Origin: Candidatus Sulfopaludibacter sp. SbA3
GTDB lineage: Bacteria > Acidobacteriota > Terriglobia > 2-12-FULL-54-10
NCBI GenBank assembly: GCA_945865705.1
Contig: CAMBEY010000045.1
Coordinates: 1-13,408, forward strand
Length of the DNA stretch: 13,408 bases
Reading direction: 5' to 3'
The position numbers and the translations under genes were made by a program. The notes below the pieces were generated by a model. The model ran no database searches and was not told where the DNA came from. It worked only from the letters and a program-made list of their open reading frames with translations. Shown here one piece after another: positions 6,908 through 13,408 of the stretch (position 1 is its first letter; every line of letters starts with the position of its first letter).

Positions 6908-7395
6908 TAAATACTGGTTCGCTCCACCAGAGCCACAGCGTGCGCGGTGGCCAGATTCGGCGTTACGCCCTCGCTGGTCTTGGCCTTCACGCTGACCTTA
7001 GAGGGATCGATGCCCAGCGCGAAAGCAATGCGCCGGATGATCTCATCCATATGCGGTGCCAGCTTCGGTTCGTCCAGCACCACCACGGAATCAATATTCC
7101 CAATACTCCAACCGGCATTCGCAATCAGCCGCCGTGTATGTTCGAGAAATGTCAGGCCCGGCGTGTTCTTCCACTGCGGATCGTTGTCCGGGAAGTGTCG
7201 GCCAATATCGCCCAGGGCGGCGGCTCCCAGCAGCGCATCGACGATGGCATGGCAGAGCACATCGCCATCAGAGTGCGCGATGGGCCCACGCGGCGCAGGC
7301 AGCGCGCAACCGGCCAGAACCAGCGGCAAGCCCTCGACTAGCCGATGAGTGTCATAACCGATTCCGCAACGCGTGTGAGTAGTTGGATTGTTCAT
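6907..7395 (-). CDS. ispF: 2-C-methyl-D-erythritol 2,4-cyclodiphosphate synthase
   Basis: A 162-aa enzyme of the MEP isoprenoid pathway. It converts 4-diphosphocytidyl-methylerythritol 2-phosphate to the cyclic diphosphate with loss of CMP, in the cytoplasm, normally as a Zn-dependent trimer. GIGYDTHRL supplies zinc ligands Asp15 and His17. HSDGDVLCHAIVDALLGAAA (41-60) supplies His49, followed by GDIGRHFPD. Near the C-terminus KAKTSEG is kept, but the usual glycine-rich stretch after it (GFTGRGEG in E. coli) is missing and the segment is about four residues shorter. The ATG at 7395 overlaps the ispD stop as ATGA, indicating translational coupling. A TTG three codons upstream is possible but less likely. 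It is the last gene of the SBP-ispD-ispF set. Confidence 0.93.
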   Translation of the reverse strand: MNNPTTHTRCGIGYDTHRLVEGLPLVLAGCALPAPRGPIAHSDGDVLCHAIVDALLGAAALGDIGRHFPDNDPQWKNTPGLTFLEHTRRLIANAGWSIGNIDSVVVLDEPKLAPHMDEIIRRIAFALGIDPSKVSVKAKTSEGVTPNLATAHAVALVERTSI

Positions 7396-8126
7396 GATTT
7401 CCAAGTGCCCTTGGCGCCGCTCTCTTTCGTCGCCGCTCTCTCCTGATCGAGGTAGAAGCGCGCCAGTTCCAGATCAGGCGGCGCGGTGATTTTGATGTTG
7501 CGTGGCGAGCCGACTACCACGGTGACTTCGGCCCCCAGTCGCTCCACCAGGCTGGCCTCATCGGTACCGGTGTACTGGTCCGAGCGGGCGCTGTCGAAGG
7601 CGTCCATTAACAGTCGGTAGTGGAACACCTGTGGCGTCTGCGCCAGCACAATCCGCTCGCGGGGAATGGTCGCCGTGATCCGAGAGCGCTCCACCTGTTT
7701 GACGGTATCCACGCACAGCACGCCGAGAATGCTCGCCTTCGTGCGCGCGGCCTCGGCGATCACCGAGGATATTTCACTGACCGAAACAAACGGGCGCACG
7801 GCATCATGGATGGCGACCAACGTGGTGTCGGTGGGCAGAGCGCGCAGAGCATTTTCCACCGACTGCTGCCGGCTGTCGCCGCCCTTCACGATGGTGATTT
7901 GCTTGCGGATTTTTGCCAGGTTGACCATCTCCGCGATCGCTTCTTGATCTTCCTCGCGAGCCGCGAGGTAGATGGCGTCCACGTCGCCGCAGGCATCAAA
8001 CTTCCGCAACGTCAGCGTCAGGATGGGTTCGCCATCGAGGCGCAGGAACTGCTTCCGCGTGTGCCCCATGCGCACGCCTAGCCCCGCCGCCGGAATGATG
8101 GCGATCACTTTTCCGTATGCGCCCAT
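7392..8126 (-). CDS. ispD: 2-C-methyl-D-erythritol 4-phosphate cytidylyltransferase
   Basis: A 244-aa cytoplasmic enzyme that joins CTP and methylerythritol 4-phosphate in the MEP pathway. The CTP-binding PAAGLGVRMGHTRKQFL (12-28) holds the catalytic Arg19 and Lys25. GGDSRQQSV (82-90), HDAVRPF (107-113), DTVK (140-143), QTPQVF (163-168) and TDEASLVE (188-195) are all present. NIKIT (210-214) has Lys212, matching the E. coli active-site lysine. Length is normal for the family. It starts 12 bases after the solute-binding protein and overlaps ispF by four bases, so it is co-transcribed with both. The ribosome binding site is weak, which suggests coupling to the upstream gene. It ends with TGA, showing that TGA is a normal stop in this genome. 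Confidence 0.93.
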   Translation of the reverse strand: MGAYGKVIAIIPAAGLGVRMGHTRKQFLRLDGEPILTLTLRKFDACGDVDAIYLAAREEDQEAIAEMVNLAKIRKQITIVKGGDSRQQSVENALRALPTDTTLVAIHDAVRPFVSVSEISSVIAEAARTKASILGVLCVDTVKQVERSRITATIPRERIVLAQTPQVFHYRLLMDAFDSARSDQYTGTDEASLVERLGAEVTVVVGSPRNIKITAPPDLELARFYLDQERAATKESGAKGTWKS

Positions 8127-8138
8127 CTCAGTAATTCA

Positions 8139-9161
8139 TCACTTGTACAGGCTGTCGATGTAGCCGCTCGTGTCCAGCTCCTTGATGAAGCTGTCGTCGT
8201 AGAAGTCCTCCACCTTGAACCGGCGCATTCCGGCGGTGTCATACAACTCCATCACCTTCTTGATGCCCGGCACGTGCGGATAGGGTTTGCGCGGCAGCTT
8301 GGTCATGTCGCGGAACAGCAACTCCTGCTGCTCGCGGTCATTGATGCCGTACCACTTGTTGATGGAGCTGAAGACCACCGTCTTATTTTGCTTGAGCATG
8401 GCGATGGCCTCGACCGTGGCGCGCAGGAAGCGGCGGACGGTGTCGGGGTTTTCCGCAACCCACTTGCGCGAGGCCGTGACGCCGGAGCCGGGGATGGGGA
8501 TGTTGTATTGACTCAGGTCCACCAGCGCGCGATGGCCCTTCGTCAGCGCCATGGTGTATACCAGTTCGTCGGCGACGAAGGCGTCCACGGTGCGGTTCTC
8601 AAAGGTGTCGAGCGCCAGCGCGTTTTCCATCAGCGCCAGATCCTGATCCGGGTTCCAGCCCATGATCTGCGCGAAAGCCAGCGCCTCGAAGTGAGTCATC
8701 GCGCCGAAGCCGGAGTAGCCGAGGCGCTTGCCCTTGAGCTGCTCGATGGAGGTGATGTCCTTGTGCGCGACGATGTGCCAGCGCACGATGTGGTCGGTGG
8801 AGGCGAGGATGATGCGGTCGCCGGCGGTGGCGTTGGTGGCGCGACCGACGGTCATCGGCGAGCCTCCGCCGATATTGAAGTGCACTTGCCCGCTGGCCTT
8901 GCCGATACGGTCCTTAGGAATGACCACGCCCGCGCGCGCCGAGCGAGCCGCCGCGTCCTCGGTGATGAACTGCTCGACTTCCAGTCCATGCTTCTTGAAA
9001 ATTCCCGCGTCCTGCGCCACCGCGAAGATCAATTTGTTCAGCGAGACATCGCCCAGGCTGGCGCGCACTTTAATCAGCTCCTGCGCATGAGCAGGCCTGG
9101 ACCATCCTGTCAGCAGCACAAGGACAAACACAAATAGGATGGCCATCCGTTTCATCAACAT
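8139..9161 (-). CDS. ABC transporter solute-binding protein, NitT/TauT type
   Basis: A 340-aa periplasmic binding protein of the NMT1/SsuA/TauA type. It has a signal peptide (about 1-26, cleavage AHA|QE), then the family opening KVRASLGDVSLNKLIFAVAQ and DAGIFKKHGLEVEQF. ITSIEQLKGKRLGYSGFG lies in the middle. Such proteins deliver small molecules (nitrate, alkanesulfonates, thiamine precursors) to an ABC permease. The ligand here is unknown, and no permease or ATPase gene lies in the window. Start 9161 is chosen because AAAGGGGGG (9170-9178) lies 8 bases upstream; a longer frame to 9245 only translates an intergenic repeat. It lies 12 bases before ispD in the same direction, an unusual operon partner. 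It ends with TGA. Confidence 0.85.
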   Translation of the reverse strand: MLMKRMAILFVFVLVLLTGWSRPAHAQELIKVRASLGDVSLNKLIFAVAQDAGIFKKHGLEVEQFITEDAAARSARAGVVIPKDRIGKASGQVHFNIGGGSPMTVGRATNATAGDRIILASTDHIVRWHIVAHKDITSIEQLKGKRLGYSGFGAMTHFEALAFAQIMGWNPDQDLALMENALALDTFENRTVDAFVADELVYTMALTKGHRALVDLSQYNIPIPGSGVTASRKWVAENPDTVRRFLRATVEAIAMLKQNKTVVFSSINKWYGINDREQQELLFRDMTKLPRKPYPHVPGIKKVMELYDTAGMRRFKVEDFYDDSFIKELDTSGYIDSLYK

Positions 9162-9169
9162 GATCAAAT

Positions 9170-9178
9170 CCCCCCTTT
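9170..9178 (-). promoter_or_regulatory. Ribosome binding site of the solute-binding protein
   Basis: AAAGGGGGG on the minus strand is 8 bases before ATG 9161. It decides the start against the 28-residue-longer reading from 9245. Confidence 0.7.
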
Positions 9179-9190
9179 GATATTTTTGGT

Positions 9191-9270
9191 TGCCATTCTG
9201 AGCGTAGCGAAGAACCTGCTTTTTCCCCGCTCCCAAGTAAAGCATATCCTTCGCTTCGCTCAGGATGACA
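9191..9270. repeat. Intergenic palindromic repeat, copy 2
   Basis: One arm at 9191-9213 (CATTCTGAGCGTAGCGAAG core) and a second at 9248-9270 (CTTCGCTTCGCTCAGGATG core) are imperfect reverse complements over 23 bases, with about 20 matches. About 34 bases lie between them. The pair sits in the leader region of the solute-binding protein gene. It belongs to the same REP-like family as 1-20 and 10072-10121. Confidence 0.7.
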
Positions 9271-9304
9271 TCACCCTAAGAGTGCGAGATAAAAAAAGAG
9301 TGCG

Positions 9305-9339
9305 AAAAAACGGGCTGCCCGGTCTTGCTGGACAGCCCG
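9305..9339 (-). terminator. Terminator after the cohesin-like gene
   Basis: Read on the minus strand, CGGGCTGTCC (9339-9330) pairs with GGGCAGCCCG (9320-9311) with one G-T wobble, followed by T6 (9310-9305). It lies about 55 bases after the stop at 9394. It separates the cohesin-like gene from the solute-binding protein operon, which therefore should have its own promoter between 9162 and 9304; no convincing promoter was seen there. Confidence 0.85.
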
Positions 9340-9393
9340 CCAATTATTGCACAGGGTAGAAAGTGCGTGCTCGCCTTCGCCGTCCGCGAAATA

Positions 9394-10029
9394 CTAGTGC
9401 GTGAAGAAGAAGCAGGTGGCTTCTGGCATCATGTCCATGAGTTCCATGACCACCAAACCGTTCTGCGCGTTCACCTTTACAGGCTTGGCCGTTGGGTCTT
9501 TAGCGGCGGTAACCACGGTGTTCATGCGCACGGCGTAGGGCTTGGCTTCAAGCGTGACCTGAAACAAGAGGTATGCAAGCAAGCCGTCAGGCAGCCCTGC
9601 CGCGGCCTTGGCATCAGGCAAAGAGGCGGTAATGGTGAGCTTGGAACGGGTAACGCCCTTGTCATCCTGCTTGCCTTCCGTAACGCTTCCCTTCACGTCC
9701 GCGCCGGACTCTTCCGCGGCCACGCCGGGCGAGAGCTTCTGGAACTTCAGCGTGTTGCTGACGAAGTCGATGTCGACGGTGATCTCCTTCACCGGCATCT
9801 TGGGGTCAGGCGTGTAGTAAAGAGGCAGCATGAGCATCGACCCCGGCGTACCGGTAATCTCGCCCACGGCCACGCGCGGCGCGGGCGGAGGAGGATCTTC
9901 CTTCACCGCGGCGGGCGTCGCTTGCGGCCCGCCCATATTCATTTGCGACATGGCCAGAGGCGCGCTCAGCAGCGCAAACGCCAGGCCAAGATAAAACTGG
10001 CTACCACAATTAGTGTTTGATCGAATCAT
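9394..10029 (-). CDS. Secreted cohesin-like domain protein
   Basis: A 211-aa protein with a signal peptide (about 1-28) and a short Pro-rich linker (DPPPPAPR, 45-52). A domain at about 53-195 has the look of a cohesin fold: VAVGEITGTPGSMLMLPLYY, then VKEITVDIDFVSNTLKFQKL, then LTITASL and LLAYLLFQVTLEAK. Cohesin domains bind partner proteins or sugars outside the cell and are common in secreted proteins without any cellulosome. The assignment rests on pattern only, so it is tentative. The C-terminus MPEATCFFFTH is unusual. AGAGGGAA just before ATG 10029 supports the start. It lies 105 bases after propeller B in the same direction with only a palindromic repeat between them, so co-transcription is possible. 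Confidence 0.7.
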   Translation of the reverse strand: MIRSNTNCGSQFYLGLAFALLSAPLAMSQMNMGGPQATPAAVKEDPPPPAPRVAVGEITGTPGSMLMLPLYYTPDPKMPVKEITVDIDFVSNTLKFQKLSPGVAAEESGADVKGSVTEGKQDDKGVTRSKLTITASLPDAKAAAGLPDGLLAYLLFQVTLEAKPYAVRMNTVVTAAKDPTAKPVKVNAQNGLVVMELMDMMPEATCFFFTH

Positions 10030-10071
10030 GCTTCCCTCTTCTACTCAATATGATCTGGCGATATGACTTCG

Positions 10072-10121
10072 TGTCATTCCTCGCTCCCACGGCACGCCGG
10101 GGCAGGCCGCTCGGAATGACA
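10072..10121. repeat. Intergenic palindromic repeat, copy 3
   Basis: TGTCATTCC (10072-10080) is the exact reverse complement of GGAATGACA (10113-10121). The right arm extends as GCTCGGAATGACA, matching copy 1. The interior is GC-rich (10081-10112). It fills the gap between propeller B and the cohesin-like gene and may act as an mRNA-stabilising or transcription-attenuating hairpin, which is inference. Confidence 0.65.
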
Positions 10122-10134
10122 TCATTACTCAGTC

Positions 10135-12423
10135 CTAGTTAAACATCTCCGGGAAATAGAACGTCATCACCGAATTCAAGCGCTTATCGCTGGCGATGAT
10201 GCTCTTGTTCTTTTCATCAATGGCCACGCCGCGCGGCATCTGGAAGATGCCGTTCGGTCCGCCGATGGTCCACAGCGGAGGATTGTTGCCGCCTTCCGCG
10301 TAGCTCCAAATGCCCAGGTAGGACTCCGGCCCAGTTAATGCTTCACCGGTGGGACGGTTGGTTCCCAAAATCAGTTTCTTCTTGGGATAGACTGCGAAGG
10401 GGCCGCCCAGAGACCGGGGGCCGCTGACCATCATCTTGGGAGCCACGTCGCCGTTGTCGGTGCGGTTGAAGATGCGGAACGTAGTGCCGCCACCCCCGCC
10501 GCCCCCGCCACCGCCGAAGCCGCCGCCACCGGCCACGATGATCAGGTTATTCAGCGGATCGCCCGCCACAGCGCTAGCGCCGAGGCCGGTGTTCTTGCCC
10601 TCGATCACACGGATGGGCGCGACGTCGCCATTGGCGCGGCGGTCATACACCAGCAGTAGATTATCCTGCGGTACGTAGATTTCATTGGCCACCGCATTCA
10701 GGCCCAGACGATCCGGGTCCGTCAGCCGCGTCTTCGATCCCTGAATCACGCGCACCGGCGGCTCCTGCCCGTTGGCTGCGCCGCGGAACGTGAGAATGGC
10801 TTGAGCAAACTGTTGGGGCACGATGAACTCATCGTTGATTTCATCATAGGAGATGGCATGCATGGTGCGGCCGAGCAACGTCTTCTGGCCTTCAATCTTG
10901 CGGACGGGCTGCGAGTTCTGGTTCGCCATCCTGGCGAATACCGCGATCTGCGGGTGAGCCACTCAGTTGGGCACCAGAATCTGTTCGCGCTTGGTGTCAT
11001 AAGCAACCGGATGCGGATTGCCGATGCCCAGCGCCGGCTCGCCCAGCGGGCCAGAACGGATGATGCGCAGCGGCGCAATGTCGCCGCTGGCGCCGAGTGG
11101 ATAGACCGTCGCCGAGTGGTTCATGAAATTAGCGGCCCAGACTTCCTTGTTCTTCGCGTCCACCCAGACTCCGGTGGGATTGCCCAGCATGGTCTTGGGG
11201 CCTTGAATTTTGCGCTTCGGAGCCACATCGCCGCTGGCGGTTATGTCAAACACCAGCAGGGAGCTGTCCATATCGTTGGCCACATAAAGTTCGCCGCGCT
11301 CTTCATCCACGGCCAGACCGGTTGGCCAGTTCATCTGGGTTTTAGGGCCGGTAATAATACGCATGGGAGCCACATCGCCCTTGGCATTCAAGTCGTGGAC
11401 GATAATCGATGGCGGCAGGCTGCGGCCCGAACCGGCGATGGCGTGCTCGCGTTCGAGCGGCCAGTTTTCCTTGGGAGCGTCCCTGCGGCCCGTGGCCATT
11501 TCGCCAGCCGCGCGCGGCCTGCGGGAACTGACCGCGCCGTGGTTAGTAATGAACATCAAGTTGTTCTTGGAGTCGAGCGCAATGCCGTGCGGATCGGCCA
11601 ATCCCGTCTTGTCGCCTTGCAGCAGGCGGATCGGGGATTCGTCTTTGGTGGCGTACTTCTTGAACACCACCACGGAGCTGTCGTGCTGCAAGGTGAGGAA
11701 CATCTCCTCCTTGGCTTCATGCACGGCGATGCCGAAGGTCCCGTGCGGGGTATACAGCTCGCGCGTGGGCGCCACGTCGCCCTTGGCCTGGCGGTCGAAG
11801 ATGACCAGCGTATCTACCGTGTCATTGTTGACCGCGTAGATGTCGCCGTTCTTGGGGTCAATGTAGAGGCCGCACTGAAACTCGATCTTGGTGTGGTCGC
11901 CAGCCAGAATACGCTTCGGCTCCGTCATCTTTGCCGATGGGGGCGTGTTCGCCAGGCGGTCATATACCAGAATCTGGAAGAGGTTCTCGTCGGTCAGAAC
12001 CACTTCGTTGTTGATGGGATCGACGGCCACCGAACTGTAGGCGGCGTAGGGATCGCGAATGGTGCGAATAGGTTTCAGATCGCCGCGGTTGATGGTCTGG
12101 CGGGCGGCAGTGGAGGCTGCGCGCTGATCGGCGCGTTGCTGGAGTCCGGCCACTAAACGCTCTTCGGCGCTGGCCGGCATCCACTCGCACATGGGCGCGC
12201 CGTCAACTCCGGGCATCTGCTCGCCTCCGGGCATCTGCTCGATCGACACCAATTGAGCCTGGCCGGTTGCGCGACGGGCCAGCGCTTTTTCCGGATTGAT
12301 GGACACCTGCCTGCTGCTGAGGAACATGCCGGTAACGACGAGCGCCGTCAGGGCCATGGCCCAAAGGGTTGCGGTACTGAATCTGGACTCGGTACGAATC
12401 ATTCCACTCTTACGCACGGACAT
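10135..12423 (-). CDS. Propeller B: candidate selenoprotein, paralog of A, TGA at codon 487
   Basis: Read through the in-frame TGA (10965-10963), this gives 762 aa. A routine caller would give 10963-12444 and 10135-10962. A membrane segment at about 16-35 is followed by a linker and MCEWMPASAE (Cys79). The repeats match those of propeller A throughout, including EFQCGLYIDP (Cys184), the only other cysteine. The TGA context VPN-TGA-VAHPQIAVFAR equals that of A. Compared with A there is an extra segment after FITNHGA (about 25 residues) and a Gly-rich run in the second half. Start 12423 is chosen because GGAGG (12437-12433) lies 9 bases upstream; the ATG at 12444 has no ribosome binding site. 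Both proteins end alike (FYFPEMFN, YSVPELF). Substrate and role are unknown. The short product, if the TGA stops, would be a six-repeat propeller with half of repeat 7. Confidence 0.8.
10486..10530 (-). repeat. Polyglycine-coding tract in propeller B
   Basis: GGN codons encode GGGGFGGGGGGGGGG (ten Gly, one Phe and four Gly when read on the plus strand) between IIVA and TTFRIF. Propeller A has VTAGSTKMAH in the equivalent blade, so this is an expanded loop. Confidence 0.8.
10922..10938 (-). promoter_or_regulatory. SECIS-like hairpin downstream of the TGA (B)
   Basis: On the minus strand TTCGCCA, loop GGA, TGGCGAA form a perfect 7-bp stem. Its distance from the TGA is the same as in propeller A. 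The single difference from A is in the third loop base, leaving the stem and the GG untouched. Confidence 0.7.
10963..10965 (-). other. In-frame TGA, candidate selenocysteine codon (B)
   Basis: TGA interrupts propeller B after VPN, with GTG next and no frame change. The position is homologous to 5859-5861. No Shine-Dalgarno precedes the GTG at 10962, so independent initiation there is poorly supported. Confidence 0.75.
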
Positions 12424-12432
12424 AACTGGGGG

Positions 12433-12437
12433 CCTCC
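12433..12437 (-). promoter_or_regulatory. Ribosome binding site of propeller B
   Basis: GGAGG on the minus strand lies 9 bases before ATG 12423 and lies inside the longer reading that would start at 12444, which argues for the shorter start. Confidence 0.7.
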
Positions 12438-12456
12438 ATACCATTAGAAAAAACAG

Positions 12457-12484
12457 ACTATATAAACCTGAGAAACTCTCGCAA
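12457..12484 (-). promoter_or_regulatory. Putative sigma70-type promoter of propeller B
   Basis: On the minus strand TTGCGA (12484-12479), a 16-base spacer and TATAGT (12462-12457) are close to the -35/-10 consensus. A start near 12450 would give a leader of about 27 bases. The rest of the 12485-12676 gap shows no clear gene or terminator. Confidence 0.5.
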
Positions 12485-12676
12485 TTCTAGCAGATACAGC
12501 GAGTTGGACGCCAGCAATTTCGGGCTTAAAGCGCAACTTCCTGCAGGCAGCGGGGGGAACCGGAAAAGCTGCTCCAGCGAGTACGCCAAGCCGTTCCAGT
12601 TAGTCATGCCCATTGTGATGCGACTGTCGTCAATTTGGGTGTCTCGCGGGTACCAGGATGTTAGCGACTGCGTTGG

Positions 12677-13408
12677 CTACAATCCGCCGTAAACGATCTT
12701 CCCACCTACGATGGTGGCGGTTACGGTCATCTTGTCGATCTGGCTATCCGGCACGGTCAGGAAATCCGCGCCCAGCACGGCCATGTCCGCGCGCTTGCCT
12801 TTCTCGATGGAGCCGAGCGTCTTGTCTTCATCAATGTAGCGCGCTGCCCAGAGGGTCTTCATGCGGAGTGCGGTGGGGCGGTCAATGGCGTGGTCTGGGC
12901 CCCAGACACGGCCCTTGTCGTCCTTGCGCGTGATGTAGTGCTGCATCTCTTCCCAAGGGTCCACGCCCTCGATATGCACCTTGAAGCCGCGCTTGATCAA
13001 CTCCGGTACGGGCTGGACATCATGGATGCGGTCGCCGTAAAGCTCGGCGGCGGTCGCCGGATTTTGCCACATCTTGCCGAGGCCTTTGCGGAAGTCGAGC
13101 TGCTCCATCTTGGGATAGAGCCGCGCGTCCCAGAAGAGATTGTGATCAAGGCCGAAGGGGCGGAACGTGGGCTTCATCACCATGTCCTGCTGATTCAAGC
13201 CCGCCTCGATTCCATCCAACCAAATCTTGGTCGAGAGGTCGCCGACGTTATGGATGCCGATGCTGTTCCATCCATATCTGGTGGCCACCAGCAGGTTGTT
13301 CCACTCTGTAAGGCTCTTGTCGATATTGGCATCGTCAAATTGATTGTTGTGCGGCCCGTAGCCGATCCATGTGTTCTGCCCGTGTCCGGGGAAGGCCAGA
13401 CCGCCGGA
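12677..13408 (-). CDS. Amidohydrolase, C-terminal part (cut by the window end)
   Basis: The frame stays open to the end of the window, giving 243 residues; the N-terminal part with the HxH motif is outside. A GTG at 13288 is an internal valine, not the start. It resembles the secreted amidohydrolase at 2298-4235: GIHNVGD (His53 of the fragment) matches NHSWGD, GLDHNLF (His89) matches SDHCGF, MKTLWAARY matches MSTIWAARY, and LGSIEKGKRADMAVL matches LGSLEPGKFADYVVW. As in that protein, a Glu (VHIEG) stands where many relatives have the GSD aspartate. It ends 253 bases upstream of propeller B in the same direction. The substrate is unknown. Confidence 0.85.
   Translation of the reverse strand, partial: SGGLAFPGHGQNTWIGYGPHNNQFDDANIDKSLTEWNNLLVATRYGWNSIGIHNVGDLSTKIWLDGIEAGLNQQDMVMKPTFRPFGLDHNLFWDARLYPKMEQLDFRKGLGKMWQNPATAAELYGDRIHDVQPVPELIKRGFKVHIEGVDPWEEMQHYITRKDDKGRVWGPDHAIDRPTALRMKTLWAARYIDEDKTLGSIEKGKRADMAVLGADFLTVPDSQIDKMTVTATIVGGKIVYGGL

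Noticed and set aside
7392..8141. Genome-wide reassignment of TGA to an amino acid
   Set aside because: ispD ends in TGA within an ATGA overlap with ispF and the solute-binding protein ends in TGA at its expected length, so TGA works as a stop here.
9162..9245. N-terminal extension of the solute-binding protein
   Set aside because: It would translate the palindromic repeat and place residues before a complete signal peptide; a strong Shine-Dalgarno supports 9161.
1..13408. CRISPR arrays, tRNA or rRNA genes, IS elements, prophage genes
   Set aside because: No regularly spaced repeats, cloverleaf sequences, transposase or phage motifs were found on either strand by eye.

Overview
The window looks like a chromosomal stretch of a GC-rich soil or sediment bacterium, most likely an Acidobacteriota member. 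That is an inference from several things: large secreted amidohydrolases, NHL/SMP-30-like beta-propellers, a cohesin-like secreted protein, and dispersed intergenic repeats of the 'GTCATTCTGAGCG' type. No rRNA, tRNA, phage, IS or CRISPR sequence was seen.

Layout. The plus strand carries three well-separated genes. They are a Tat-signal thiamine-diphosphate enzyme (105-1994), a secreted amidohydrolase (2298-4235) and a membrane-anchored, extracytoplasmic 12-repeat beta-propeller, here propeller A (4530-6710). The minus strand carries, in transcription order, the C-terminal part of a second amidohydrolase (cut by the window end at 13408), propeller B (12423-10135, a paralog of A), a secreted cohesin-like protein (10029-9394), and a probable operon of a NitT/TauT-type solute-binding protein, ispD and ispF (9161-6907). 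The two halves converge at 6711-6906, where there is a strong hairpin terminator and a 126-bp structured element with 16-bp perfect inverted repeats.

Main result. Both propeller genes are interrupted by one in-frame TGA at the same place (5859-5861 and, on the minus strand, 10965-10963). The frame continues through the stop without a shift. In both copies the reading is VPN-TGA-VAHPQIAVFAR, and the TGA falls inside a propeller repeat that is complete only if it is decoded. A 50-base block from six bases before the TGA to about 40 bases after it is 49/50 identical between the paralogs, including all wobble positions but one, while flanking codons differ freely. The block ends in a perfect 17-base hairpin, a 7-bp stem with a GGC or GGA loop, whose loop lies 31 bases after the TGA. 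That spacing and the GG at the loop apex fit a bacterial SECIS element. TGA is an ordinary stop for ispD and the solute-binding protein, so general code reassignment is unlikely. I therefore annotate each propeller as one candidate selenoprotein (A: 726 aa with Sec444; B: 762 aa with Sec487). The alternative is regulated UGA readthrough giving a 6-repeat short form and a 12-repeat long form. I do not recognise a described selenoprotein family with this architecture. The functions of the propellers and their link to the amidohydrolases and the ThDP enzyme are unknown; most of these proteins seem to act outside the cytoplasm.
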